From assembly GCF_000961095.1 (NCBI RefSeq), contig NZ_CP011058.1, positions 3,809,501 through 3,873,500 on the forward strand: a DNA stretch of 64,000 nt. Direction: 5' to 3'. Shown in pieces: positions 17,343 to 26,429 of this stretch. The notes below the pieces were generated by a model. The model was given only the letters and a program-made list of their open reading frames with translations. It ran no database searches and was not told where the DNA came from. Origin of the DNA: Paenibacillus beijingensis (GTDB lineage: Bacteria; Bacillota; Bacilli; Paenibacillales; Paenibacillaceae). How positions within the stretch are numbered: position 1 is the first letter of the stretch; each line of letters opens with the position of its first letter. The position numbers and the translations under genes were made by a program.

Positions 17343-20300
17343 ATGAGCGGAAACAACCCTTTCGTGCATCTGCACGTTCACAGCGAATACAGCCTGCTCG
17401 ACGGCGCGGCCCGCATCCGGGATTTGACGGCGCGCGCGGCGGAGCTTGGCATGGGGGCGCTGGCATTGACTGACCACGGAGTCATGTACGGCGCCGTCCC
17501 TTTTTATAAATCGTGTCTGGAGCACGGAATCAAGCCGATTATCGGCTGCGAAATGTACTTTACATCCGCTTCGCGGTTCGACAAGGGGACGCGTAAGGAC
17601 AATCCGATCTACCACCTGCTGCTGCTGGCGAAAAACGAGCGCGGCTACCGGAATTTAATGAAGCTGATCTCGATCGGCCATCTGGAAGGCTTTCATTATA
17701 AGCCGCGCATCGATTCGGCGGCGCTTCGGGAGCATGCGGATGGGCTCGTCTGCCTCAGCTCCTGTTTGACGGGCGAAGTGTCGCAGCATTTGCTTTATGA
17801 CCGCAAAGAAGAGGCGAGGGCGGCGGCGCTGCGGTACCGGGACATTTTCGGGGACGATTTCTATCTTGAAATTCAGGACCACGGCATGACGGAGCAGAAA
17901 AAGGTTGCGCTTGCCATGATCGAGCTTGCACGGGAGACGGGGATTCCGCTCGCGGCGACGAACGACGTCCATTATTTGCGGCAGGCCGATGCGGCGGTGC
18001 AGGAGGTGCTGATTTGCATCGGTACGGGCACCCATGTCGAGGACGAGGGCCGCATGAAGATGGCCAGCGACCAAATGTATTTGAAGAGCGCCGAGGAGAT
18101 GGAGCGGCTGTTCCGGCATGCGCCGGAAGCGCTGGCGAACACGGCGCGCATCGCCGACAAATGCGAGCTGAAGCTTGAGCTCGGGCGTGCCGCGCTGCCG
18201 GTATATCGTCCGGTCCCGGACGGGTACACGTCGGCGGCGTATCTGGAGCGGCTGTGCCGCGAAGGGCTGCGCAGCCGGTACGAGACCGAGCCGCAGTGGA
18301 CGGCGGATGCCGGCTTCCGGGAGCGGGCCGAGGAGCGCCTGATGTATGAGCTGTCCGTCATCGAGAAGATGGGATTCAGCGATTATTTTCTGATCGTGTG
18401 GGATTTTATCCGTTTCGCCCACAGCAGGGGCATCCGCACCGGGCCGGGCCGGGGGTCGTCGGCGGGCAGCATCGTCGCGTACTGCCTGCGCATCACCGAC
18501 GTCGACCCGCTGAAGCACAAGCTGCTGTTCGAGCGCTTCCTGAATCCGGAGCGGATTTCGATGCCGGATATCGACATCGACTTCAACGACGAGCGCCGCG
18601 ACGAAGTAATTGCCTACGTCGTGGAGAAGTACGGCGCCGAGCACGTGGCGCAAATTATTACGTTCGGCACGATGGCGGCCCGCGCCGCCGTACGGGACGT
18701 CGGCCGGGCGCTCAATGTGCCGCTGGGCGAAGTCGACAAAGCCGCCAAGCTCATTCCCGGGCAGCCCGGCATGACGCTCGAAGCGGCGCTGCGCGGCGTG
18801 CCGCAGCTGCGCGAGGCGGCGCAGCGCCAGCCGAAGACAGGCGAGCTGATCGCGATGGCGCTCAAGGTCGAAGGCATGCCGCGGCACGCCTCGACGCACG
18901 CGGCGGGCGTCGTCATCTCGAAGGAGCCGCTGACGCATTACGTTCCGCTCCAGGCGGGGAGCGGAGGAACGCCGCTCACCCAATATTCGATGGAGAACGT
19001 GGAAGCGGTCGGTCTGCTGAAAATGGATTTTCTCGGGCTGCGCACGCTATCGATCGTCGAACGGACACTGGAATGGATCCGGCAGTCGGAGGGCAGGCAG
19101 ATCGACTTCCAGCAGGAGGCGGACGACGATCCGAAGACGTACGCGATGCTCGGACGGGGAGAGACGACCGGCATTTTTCAGCTGGAATCGGCGGGTATGC
19201 GGCGCGTGCTGCGGGAGCTGAAGCCGAGCGTATTCGAAGATATCGTATCGGTGCTGGCGCTGTACCGGCCGGGACCGATGGAGTTTATCCCGAATTATAT
19301 CCAGTGCAAGCACGGGCTGGCGGAGGTCGAATATCCGCATCCGTCGCTTGCGCCGATTCTCTCCGACACGTACGGCATTATCGTATACCAGGAGCAAATT
19401 ATGCAGATCGCTTCGCGGATGGCCGGGTTTTCGCTTGGGGAAGCGGATCTGCTGCGGCGGGCCGTGTCGAAGAAAAAGCGGGAGGTGCTGGACGAGCAGC
19501 GCGCATTCTTCGTCAAAGGGAGCGTGCGGCAAGGATATACGGCGGAGGAAGCGGACCGCGTATACGACATGATCGTCCGCTTCGCCGACTACGGCTTCCC
19601 GCGCGCGCATGCCGCCGCTTACGGCGTGCTTGCCTTTCAGACCGCCTGGCTGAAAGCCCATTATCCGGTGCCGTTTATGGCGTCCATGCTGGCGTCGGTC
19701 ACCGGCAATCAGCGAAAAACGGCGGAATATATCGACGAATGCCGGCGGATGGCTATCGAGGTGCTGCCGCCGGACGTCAACGAAAGCGGCGTCACGTTTG
19801 CGCCGGCCGGGCCTGCGGTGCGCTTCGGCCTTGCCGCAATTAAGAACGTAGGCACGCAGGCGATCGAAGCGCTGCTGAAGGAGCGCGAGGAGAAGCCGTT
19901 CGCCAGTCTGCTCGATCTGTGCCGCCGCGTCGACCTGCGCGTGTGCAACAAGCGGGTGCTGGAGTCTCTGATCCAGGCCGGCGCGACAGAGTCGCTGCCC
20001 GGCCACCGGGCACAGCAGCTTGCCGCCCTCGACGAGACGGTGGAAGCGGCGCAAAGATGGCGGAAGGAGCGCGAGGAGCTGCAGATCGAGCTGTTCGGCT
20101 TCGACGAGGTGCAGAACTGGGACGTGGAGATGCCGCAGGCGCGTCCTTTCACAACCGGCCAGCAGCTGGAGCTGGAGCGCGAGCTGCTCGGGCTTTATTT
20201 GTCCGGCCATCCGCTCGACGAGACGGAGCGGGCGCTTGAACCACTGGGCCTCGACCGGATGGTCGAACTGGCCGAGGCCCAGGACGGGACGCAGGGCGTG

Positions 20301-20996
20301 GCGGCGGTGCGGATCGTGTCGCTGAAGCCGTACATGAACCGCAAAGGGCAGGCGATGGCGTTTCTGGAGCTGGAGGACCGCATCGTGCGGGCGGAAGCGG
20401 TCGTGTTTCCGTCCGTGTGGCAGCGCGTCGCGGACAAGATGGAGAAGGGCGGCCTGGCGATTGTGCAGGCCGCCGTACAGCAGGGGGATGACGACTTCAA
20501 GCTGCTCGTCGAAGACGTCATCCCCCTGCCGGCCGCGGACCCCGACCTGGCGGAGGGGGTCCGGCGGCTGCGCCGCCAGGCGCGCGCGCGGGCTGCGCGC
20601 GCCGGGGCGGCCGCAGGCGCCGCAGCCGCAGCGCGCAACGCGCCTGCGGCGCCTGCGGCGCGCGGCGGCAATGCCGTGCCGGGCGAAGCGGCACGGCGGC
20701 CGCCGGAGCGGGGCGCGGCGCAGGCGCCGGCCGCGCCGCCGCGGCGCAGCGCACCCGCTGAGCGCCAGGCGCAGCGGGTGTACGTCAAGATCGCGGCGGA
20801 GCGCGAGCATCCCGCCGCGCTCGCCCGCCTGAAAAAGCTGCTCGCCGACCACCCCGGCCCGCTCGCGACGGTGCTGTTCTATGAGCGCGAAGGCAAAACG
20901 CTGGCGCTCAGCGACAGCTATCGCGTAAAGCCGTCGCCGCAGCTGTTTGCGGCCATCGAAGGGCTGCTCGGCAAAGGAGCCGCCGTCGTCAAGTAG
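17343..20996 (+). CDS. dnaE: DNA polymerase III subunit alpha (DnaE)
   Basis: 1217-aa replicative polymerase. N-terminal PHP domain (FVHLHVHSEYSLLDGAAR, ALTDHGVMYGA), then the C-family polymerase core: GRGSSAGSIVAYCL, catalytic PDIDIDF at residues 408-414 and a third Asp in LLKMDFLGLRTLS near 560. Then tandem helix-hairpin-helix, an OB fold (about 990-1080) and a C-terminal domain. Residues about 1070-1150 form an Ala/Arg/Pro-rich low-complexity linker. Firmicutes pair DnaE with PolC, DnaE extending primers. The frame is open from 17280; ATG 17343 has AAAGGAAT 8 nt upstream and matches the family start. Confidence 0.97.
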   Translation: MSGNNPFVHLHVHSEYSLLDGAARIRDLTARAAELGMGALALTDHGVMYGAVPFYKSCLEHGIKPIIGCEMYFTSASRFDKGTRKDNPIYHLLLLAKNERGYRNLMKLISIGHLEGFHYKPRIDSAALREHADGLVCLSSCLTGEVSQHLLYDRKEEARAAALRYRDIFGDDFYLEIQDHGMTEQKKVALAMIELARETGIPLAATNDVHYLRQADAAVQEVLICIGTGTHVEDEGRMKMASDQMYLKSAEEMERLFRHAPEALANTARIADKCELKLELGRAALPVYRPVPDGYTSAAYLERLCREGLRSRYETEPQWTADAGFRERAEERLMYELSVIEKMGFSDYFLIVWDFIRFAHSRGIRTGPGRGSSAGSIVAYCLRITDVDPLKHKLLFERFLNPERISMPDIDIDFNDERRDEVIAYVVEKYGAEHVAQIITFGTMAARAAVRDVGRALNVPLGEVDKAAKLIPGQPGMTLEAALRGVPQLREAAQRQPKTGELIAMALKVEGMPRHASTHAAGVVISKEPLTHYVPLQAGSGGTPLTQYSMENVEAVGLLKMDFLGLRTLSIVERTLEWIRQSEGRQIDFQQEADDDPKTYAMLGRGETTGIFQLESAGMRRVLRELKPSVFEDIVSVLALYRPGPMEFIPNYIQCKHGLAEVEYPHPSLAPILSDTYGIIVYQEQIMQIASRMAGFSLGEADLLRRAVSKKKREVLDEQRAFFVKGSVRQGYTAEEADRVYDMIVRFADYGFPRAHAAAYGVLAFQTAWLKAHYPVPFMASMLASVTGNQRKTAEYIDECRRMAIEVLPPDVNESGVTFAPAGPAVRFGLAAIKNVGTQAIEALLKEREEKPFASLLDLCRRVDLRVCNKRVLESLIQAGATESLPGHRAQQLAALDETVEAAQRWRKEREELQIELFGFDEVQNWDVEMPQARPFTTGQQLELERELLGLYLSGHPLDETERALEPLGLDRMVELAEAQDGTQGVAAVRIVSLKPYMNRKGQAMAFLELEDRIVRAEAVVFPSVWQRVADKMEKGGLAIVQAAVQQGDDDFKLLVEDVIPLPAADPDLAEGVRRLRRQARARAARAGAAAGAAAAARNAPAAPAARGGNAVPGEAARRPPERGAAQAPAAPPRRSAPAERQAQRVYVKIAAEREHPAALARLKKLLADHPGPLATVLFYEREGKTLALSDSYRVKPSPQLFAAIEGLLGKGAAVVK

Positions 20997-21433
20997 CGGA
21001 CCGCCCGGAATCTGCAAGCGCCATGTTTCCTAACGCCAGTCTCTCCCGGCGCGCTTAACAGCGGATCGCCTGCACCTGTCACGCCGCCTCGTACCGGGAG
21101 CCGCGCGCGGCGCGGATAAGCTGCACGGCGTCTGTCCAAACGACGAATCGAATCGAACCGGCCGTCCCGATCATTCACGCGAATGTGAACGGGGCGGCTC
21201 TCTTTTTATCTTTCAGTTTGCGCCAGATTGGCACAATTTGTACCGCCGCCGCATACATTAAGACTCACAGCACAACGATGGGACCCAAAACACGGCGCTT
21301 ATAATTGGACAAGAATGGTCCCGTGCGTTGTCGATCGTCCGGCCGGCTGCAGCCGGGCTGTATTTGCAAAGGAGATTTCCGTAAAGCGGCTGGGCGAGTG
21401 TGGTAGAAGCAAATGCGGGAGGAATGAACATTG
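20997..21433. other. dnaE to PgpA-like gene intergenic region
   Basis: 437 bp. Contains the dnaE terminator (21161-21208). A TATAAT at 21300-21305 may serve the next gene, and GGGACC/GGTCCC form a loose inverted repeat (21280-21325). Nothing else recognised. Confidence 0.55.
21161..21208 (+). terminator. Terminator of dnaE
   Basis: GCCGTCCCG / CGGGGCGGC stem (one wobble) with inner TTCAC / GTGAA pairing, then TCTCTTTTTATC. Confidence 0.7.
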
Positions 21434-21931
21434 ATGACGGCAATGGAGCAATGGCTGACAAGACGCGGCGTTACGCTTGAAGACGTGGCGGAGATCGTAT
21501 ATACGCTGCAGCGGCCTTACAATGGGCAATTGACGATGGGAGAATGCCGCGAAAGCGTGCTTGCCGTGCTTAGCAAACGGGAGGTCCAATATGTGCTTTA
21601 TACGGGCATCGCGCTGGATGAATTGGCCGAGAGGAAACTGCTGCCGCAGCCGCTGCAGGCGATGATGGAGAACGACGAATCGCTCTACGGCGTCGATGAA
21701 ACGCTTGCGCTCGGCATCACGAACGTGTACGGCATGATCGGCCTCACCAGCTTCGGCTATTTGGATAAAATGAAGCCCGGCATTATCCGGCAGCTGAATG
21801 AAAAAGGGAAAAAAATACACGTCTTTCTAGACGATCTTGTGGCGGGTCTTGCGGCGGCGGCTTCGGCGCGCATCGCGCATCAGGATCCGAAAGCGCAGCG
21901 CTACGATGTTCCGGATCCGGGAATCTTCTGA
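21434..21931 (+). CDS. Phosphatidylglycerophosphatase A-like protein (YutG family), copy 1
   Basis: 165 aa. PgpA/YutG domain over nearly the whole length; visible blocks include KREVQYVLYTGIALDELAE, ENDESLYGVDETLALGITNV and FLDDLVAGLAAA, whose acidic residues probably bind metal. PgpA enzymes dephosphorylate phosphatidylglycerophosphate in the membrane, but YutG-type proteins lack membrane spans and their activity is uncertain. A paralogue lies at 45947-46498. ATG 21434 with GGGAGG about 10 nt upstream is preferred over TTG 21431. Confidence 0.75.
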   Translation: MTAMEQWLTRRGVTLEDVAEIVYTLQRPYNGQLTMGECRESVLAVLSKREVQYVLYTGIALDELAERKLLPQPLQAMMENDESLYGVDETLALGITNVYGMIGLTSFGYLDKMKPGIIRQLNEKGKKIHVFLDDLVAGLAAAASARIAHQDPKAQRYDVPDPGIF

Positions 21932-22043
21932 AGCGGCAGTGCTCGCTCTGCCTATTTCGGCGCGCGGGAGGCCGGTCTGCAGCCGATAATCCATTGGAAG
22001 GCGCAAGCCGCTTGACAGCCAGCCGCCGCGCTTTCCCCCTTTC

Positions 22044-22073
22044 TTGCGGTGAAAAGCGATCGTATGTTATCAT
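22044..22073 (+). promoter_or_regulatory. Sigma-A promoter upstream of the 62-aa gene and accDA
   Basis: TTGCGG (22044-22049), 18 nt, TATCAT (22068-22073) with extended TG at 22065. Confidence 0.55.
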
Positions 22074-22118
22074 TATGACATCATGTGGCCTGATACCGGG
22101 ATTTAGGGGGTACCTTTC

Positions 22119-22307
22119 ATGTGGACGGTCATCTATATCGCGCCAACGGCAAAAATCGCGGAGAGTATAAAGAGGCGGTTAACGGAGGAAGGGTTTCTCG
22201 TGCAGACGCGCCCCATCAATCTCTCCAAACAGCAGTTTGAGATCCTGGTTCCCTCCGGTGAATTGGAAGAAGTGCAGGAAGTATTGAACGCTATTCTTCA
22301 CTCATAA
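22119..22307 (+). CDS. Small conserved-looking protein upstream of accD, unknown function
   Basis: 62 aa, no membrane span. The pattern VIYIAPTAKIAESIKRRLTE, FLVQTRPI, FEILVPSGELEEVQEVL suggests a small beta-alpha-beta (ferredoxin-like) fold. ATG start with GGGGGT upstream. 39 nt before accD and behind the only good promoter, so probably the first gene of the accDA operon. Function not recognised. Confidence 0.75.
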   Translation: MWTVIYIAPTAKIAESIKRRLTEEGFLVQTRPINLSKQQFEILVPSGELEEVQEVLNAILHS

Positions 22308-22346
22308 TGGCCGCCCCATACTTTTGCGCCTTGAGAGGTGTCACTC

Positions 22347-23237
22347 GTGTTTAAGGACTTATTCCATAAAAGAAAATACGCAACCATTCCATCGGAACGC
22401 GAACGGGCGCAGCAGCAGGACCGCCCCAAACGCGATATTCCGGAAGGACTGATGAATAAATGCCCGAAGTGCGGCACCATTCAGTTCAGCAAGGAATTGG
22501 AGAAAAATTTGAAGGTCTGTCCGTCTTGCGGGCATCATTTCCGTCTGAGCGCTTGGGAAAGAATCGGAATGACGCTTGATGACGGACGTTTGTTTGAATT
22601 CGATGCAAACATGGTTTCCGAAGATCCGCTCGGGTTTCCCGGTTATGCGGCCAAGCTGGAGCAGCAGAAAAAAAATTCCGGCCTGAAAGACGCCGTCGTT
22701 ACCGGCGAAGGCGAGATCGGCGGCTTCCCCGTCATCGTGGCCGTTATGAGCTGCGATTTTTTTACGGGCAGCATGGGGTCGGTCGTCGGCGAAAAAATTA
22801 CGCGGGCGATCGAGAAGGCGATGGAGCGGAAACTGCCGGTCATCATTTTCTCCACTTCGGGAGGCGCCCGGATGCAGGAGAGCATTCTCAGCCTGATGCA
22901 GATGGCGAAGACAAGCGCCGCCCTCGCCAAGTTCCAGGGAGAAGGCGGACTGTATATATCCGTCATGACCGATCCGACGACAGGAGGGGTGACGGCCAGT
23001 TTCGCATCTTTGGGCGACTACAATTTGGCCGAGCCCGGCGCGCTGATCGGATTTGCGGGCCGCATCGTCATTGAACAGACGATCCGCCAGAAGCTGCCGG
23101 ACAATTTTCAGACAGCCGAGTTTAATATGCAGCACGGGCAGCTGGACAAAGTCGTGCACCGCAAAGATATGAAGTCCACGCTGACCAAGCTGCTCGATAT
23201 GCACAGCGCAAGGGGGGAAATGTCCAATGGCGGGTGA
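22347..23237 (+). CDS. accD: Acetyl-CoA carboxylase carboxyltransferase subunit beta
   Basis: 296 aa. N-terminal four-Cys zinc ribbon (CPKCGTIQF ... CPSCGHHF) followed by the carboxyltransferase crotonase fold with STSGGARMQESILSLMQM and DPTTGGVTASFA. With AccA it transfers carboxyl from biotin to acetyl-CoA, the first committed step of fatty acid synthesis. GTG 22338 abuts the ribosome site GAGAGG, so GTG 22347 (MFKDLFHKRKYATIP) is the start. Overlaps accA by 11 nt, coupling the two subunits. Confidence 0.96.
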   Translation: MFKDLFHKRKYATIPSERERAQQQDRPKRDIPEGLMNKCPKCGTIQFSKELEKNLKVCPSCGHHFRLSAWERIGMTLDDGRLFEFDANMVSEDPLGFPGYAAKLEQQKKNSGLKDAVVTGEGEIGGFPVIVAVMSCDFFTGSMGSVVGEKITRAIEKAMERKLPVIIFSTSGGARMQESILSLMQMAKTSAALAKFQGEGGLYISVMTDPTTGGVTASFASLGDYNLAEPGALIGFAGRIVIEQTIRQKLPDNFQTAEFNMQHGQLDKVVHRKDMKSTLTKLLDMHSARGEMSNGG

Positions 23238-24411
23238 ACTACCGTTTGAGAAACCGCTTGTCGATCTTCGCCGCAAGGTTGAAGAGCTGAAACGATTCGG
23301 CGAAGAGAAGGGCATCGACTTCTCGGATGAAATCGCGCGCCTTGAGGCCCGCTGCAAACAGCTGGAGGAAGAGCTTTACAGCGATCTTACACCGGCCCAG
23401 AAGATGCATCTTGCCCGGCATCAGCAGCGCCCCACGTCGCTCGATTTCATCCACGCCGTCTTTACGGATTTCCTGGAGCTGCACGGCGACCGCCTGTTTG
23501 CGGACGACCTGGCGGTCGTCGGCGGACTGGCCAAGCTGAACGGTGTGCCGGTGACGGTCATCGGCCACCAGCGCGGCAAGGATACGAAGGATAATATCGC
23601 CCGCTTCTTCGGCAGCCCTCATCCCGAAGGCTTCCGTAAAGCGCTGCGCCTCATGCAGCAGGCCGACAAATTCGGGCGTCCGATCATTACGTTTATCGAT
23701 ACGAAGGGCGCGTATCCCGGCAATACGGCGGAAGAACGCGGCCAATCCGAAGCGATCGCCCGCAATTTGCGGGAGATGGCTATGTTTGGCGTGCCGATCA
23801 TCTGCGTCGTTATCGGCGAAGGCGGCAGCGGCGGAGCGCTCGCGCTTGGCGTGGGCAATCGCGTTCTCATGCTCGAGAACGCCATTTACTCTGTCATTTC
23901 GCCTAACGGAGCGGCGTCCATCCTCTGGAAGGACGCTTCCAAAGCCGACCAGGCCGCCGAAGCGATGAAGATTACCGCGTCCGATTTGTACGCTTTCGAA
24001 ATCGTGGAGGAAGTCATTCCGGAGCCGCAGGGCGGGGCTCACCGCGATTTGCAGCAGCAGGCGGAGTGGATTAAGGAAGCGGTATGGCGCCATCTGCAGG
24101 AGCTGTCCGAGATGACGGCGGAGGAGCTTATCCAGGACCGCTACGATAAATTCCGCAAAGTAGGGCGTTTCACATTTGCGGCTGAGGGCGGTGCGGAAGA
24201 AGGCGATTCGGTATCCGGTTCTTCGGGCCACGCGGAGCCGGAGGCGAGCGGGGTTAATTCCGCCGCCGGAAGCGGCGAAGAGCCGTTCCGTGGAAACGGG
24301 GCCGGACCTGCGCCAGGCGGCAGTGATGCCGGTACGCCGGGGGCGGGGGGAGCAAACGCCTCGCAGCCGGAAGGCCCCGCAGACGAATTGACGCAATCGG
24401 CCCGGATTTAA
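23227..24411 (+). CDS. accA: Acetyl-CoA carboxylase carboxyltransferase subunit alpha, with C-terminal extension
   Basis: 394 aa. Residues 1 to about 318 are a normal AccA: helical N-terminus, HRARHQ-type region ARHQQRPTSLDFI, DTKGAYPG, GEGGSGGALALG and SPNGAASILWKD. Residues about 320-394 are a Gly/Ala/Ser/Glu-rich low-complexity tail not found in standard AccA (usually ~315-325 aa). ATG start within accD. Forms the A2B2 carboxyltransferase with AccD. Confidence 0.95.
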   Translation: MAGELPFEKPLVDLRRKVEELKRFGEEKGIDFSDEIARLEARCKQLEEELYSDLTPAQKMHLARHQQRPTSLDFIHAVFTDFLELHGDRLFADDLAVVGGLAKLNGVPVTVIGHQRGKDTKDNIARFFGSPHPEGFRKALRLMQQADKFGRPIITFIDTKGAYPGNTAEERGQSEAIARNLREMAMFGVPIICVVIGEGGSGGALALGVGNRVLMLENAIYSVISPNGAASILWKDASKADQAAEAMKITASDLYAFEIVEEVIPEPQGGAHRDLQQQAEWIKEAVWRHLQELSEMTAEELIQDRYDKFRKVGRFTFAAEGGAEEGDSVSGSSGHAEPEASGVNSAAGSGEEPFRGNGAGPAPGGSDAGTPGAGGANASQPEGPADELTQSARI

Positions 24412-24423
24412 GACGTCTGATGC

Positions 24424-24473
24424 AAAGCGGCACAACGCGCAGGCGGACAATGCCGCTTTCGCAGCGTTTTTCT
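24424..24473 (+). terminator. Terminator after accA
   Basis: Outer AACGC / GCGTT arms with inner GCGG / CCGC hairpin, then TTTTTC. An alternative longer stem AAAGCGGCA / TGCCGCTTT is also possible. Confidence 0.5.
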
Positions 24474-24543
24474 TAACATAGATGTTAGATTGGCGAACAG
24501 CCGCACTGAAAAAGATGAGCACATTAACGGAGGCTAATGAACA

Positions 24544-26298
24544 ATGCGTAAAACGAAAATTGTATGTACGATCGGTCCTTCCAGCGAATCGCTGGAAAAC
24601 ACGAAGAAACTGATTATGGCCGGCATGAACGTCGCCCGTCTCAACTTTTCGCACGGCGACTTTGAGGAGCATGGCGCGCGTATCGCCAACATCAAGCAGG
24701 CAGCCGCCGAGCTTGGCAAAACCGTAGCCATTTTGCTCGATACGAAAGGTCCGGAAATTCGTCTCGGCAAACTGAAAGAGGAGCCGATTGAGCTTGTACA
24801 GGACGATTACATCGTTCTTACAACCGAAGAAATTCTCGGCGACCGCAACCGGATTCCGGTAACATACAGCAATCTGACGCAGGACGTTTCGGTCGGTTCC
24901 ACCATTCTGATTGACGACGGCCTGATCGGACTGACGGTCGTCGATGTTCAAGGTACGGAAATCAAATGCCGCATCGTGAACAGCGGCCCGATCAAGAGCA
25001 AGAAAGGCGTTAATGTACCGGGCGTACATATTTCGCTTCCGGGCATTACGGAGAAGGATGCGGGCGATATCGTATTCGGCATCGAGCAGGGCATCGACTT
25101 CATCGCCGCTTCGTTCGTGCGCAAAGCAAGCGACGTGCTTGAAATCCGCGAGCTGCTGGAGCGCCACAACGCCAGCCACATTCAAATCATTTCGAAAATC
25201 GAGAACCAGCAGGGCGTGGACAACCTGGACGAGATTCTGGAAGTGTCCGACGGCCTGATGGTTGCGCGCGGCGACCTCGGGGTGGAAATACCGGCCGAGG
25301 AAGTGCCGCTCGTGCAAAAAGAAATGATCGCCAAGTGCAATCGCGCCGGCAAGCCGGTTATTACCGCGACCCAAATGCTGGATTCCATGCAGCGCAACCC
25401 GCGCCCGACCCGCGCGGAAGCGAGCGACGTGGCAAACGCCATTCTCGATGGAACGGATGCGATCATGCTGTCCGGCGAGACGGCTGCCGGCAAATATCCG
25501 GTGGAATCGGTTCTGACGATGTCCCGTATTGCTGAGCGCGCCGAGTCTGCCCTTGACTACCGCGAAATTTTGACGAAGCAGGCGGATGCGCAGCAGACTT
25601 CGGTTACGGAAGCGATCAGCCAGGCGGTTGCCAACTCTGCGCTCGATCTGAAGGCGAAAGCGATCATTACGTCGACCGAAAGCGGCTTTACCGCGCGCAT
25701 GGTATCCAAATACCGTCCGCTTGCGCCGATTATTGCCGTTACGCCGAATGAATACGTGATGCGCCGTCTTTCGCTCACGTGGGGCGTTATTCCCGCCCAC
25801 GGCGAATTTGCAAACACGACCGACGAAATGTTCGATATCGCCGTTAACGGAGGCATGGACACAGGCCTGCTGAGCCTTGGAGATACGATTGTCATTACGG
25901 CCGGGGTGCCGGTAGGACGCGCAGGAACGACCAACCTGATCAAGGTGCATCACATCGGCGAGCTCGTGGCCAAAGGCCAGGGCATCGGCAGCCAAATGGC
26001 AACCGGCAAAGTCGTCGTTGCCCGCACGCCGGAAGAAGCGATTGCGAAGACGGCGAAAGGCTCGATCCTCGTTACGGTAAGCACCGACAAGGAATATATG
26101 CCGGCGTTTGAAAAAGCGGCCGCCGTCATTACGGAGCAGGGCGGAATTACGAGCCACGCGGCCGTCGTCTCTCTTAACCTGGGCATCCCGTCGATTATCG
26201 GCATTGCCAACGCGACGGAGCTGTTCACCGACGGCATGGAAGTGACGGTATACGGCGAGACGGGCGTCATTTACACCGGCCAATCCAAGGTACTGTAA
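24544..26298 (+). CDS. pyk: Pyruvate kinase with C-terminal PEP-utilising domain
   Basis: 584 aa. Standard barrel with the phosphate-binding start RKTKIVCTIGPSSES, DTKGPEIRLG, catalytic region IISKIENQQGVDNLDEIL and MVARGDLGVEIP; the C-terminal allosteric domain ends near 470. An extra ~110-aa PEP-mobile-like domain follows (GGITSHAAVVSLNLGIPSIIG), as in Bacillus/Geobacillus enzymes, but with Ser-His in place of the usual catalytic Thr-His. Makes pyruvate and ATP from PEP and ADP. ATG start with CGGAGG 10 nt upstream. pfkA, usually just upstream in Bacillus, is absent here. Confidence 0.96.
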   Translation: MRKTKIVCTIGPSSESLENTKKLIMAGMNVARLNFSHGDFEEHGARIANIKQAAAELGKTVAILLDTKGPEIRLGKLKEEPIELVQDDYIVLTTEEILGDRNRIPVTYSNLTQDVSVGSTILIDDGLIGLTVVDVQGTEIKCRIVNSGPIKSKKGVNVPGVHISLPGITEKDAGDIVFGIEQGIDFIAASFVRKASDVLEIRELLERHNASHIQIISKIENQQGVDNLDEILEVSDGLMVARGDLGVEIPAEEVPLVQKEMIAKCNRAGKPVITATQMLDSMQRNPRPTRAEASDVANAILDGTDAIMLSGETAAGKYPVESVLTMSRIAERAESALDYREILTKQADAQQTSVTEAISQAVANSALDLKAKAIITSTESGFTARMVSKYRPLAPIIAVTPNEYVMRRLSLTWGVIPAHGEFANTTDEMFDIAVNGGMDTGLLSLGDTIVITAGVPVGRAGTTNLIKVHHIGELVAKGQGIGSQMATGKVVVARTPEEAIAKTAKGSILVTVSTDKEYMPAFEKAAAVITEQGGITSHAAVVSLNLGIPSIIGIANATELFTDGMEVTVYGETGVIYTGQSKVL

Positions 26299-26346
26299 GG
26301 AACTGCAAACAGGACAAGCTATTGTCTAAGTGATAGAAGCGCACAG

Positions 26347-26374
26347 AAGCGATGGTGAATTCACCGTCGCTTTT
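26347..26374 (+). terminator. Terminator of pyk
   Basis: AAGCGA-T-GGTGAATTCACC-G-TCGCTTTT, a near-perfect palindrome ending in T4. Confidence 0.75.
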
Positions 26375-26429
26375 GCTGTATAATGGTATTTTATTGAAGT
26401 TGCAACATGAGTAAGGGGGATGTATTCAG

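Noticed and set aside
19047..21017. Long minus-strand frame opposite dnaE
   Set aside because: Antisense of dnaE third-codon GC bias; no family features.
21280..21345. T-box-like sequence (ATGGTCCCGTGCG) before the PgpA-like gene
   Set aside because: Does not match the T-box core, and there is no stem I or terminator.
23239..26283. Open frame of about 1000 codons on the minus strand opposite accA and pyk
   Set aside because: Shadow of two strongly coding genes in GC-rich DNA; composition biased to Arg/His/Ala, no motifs and no ribosome site.
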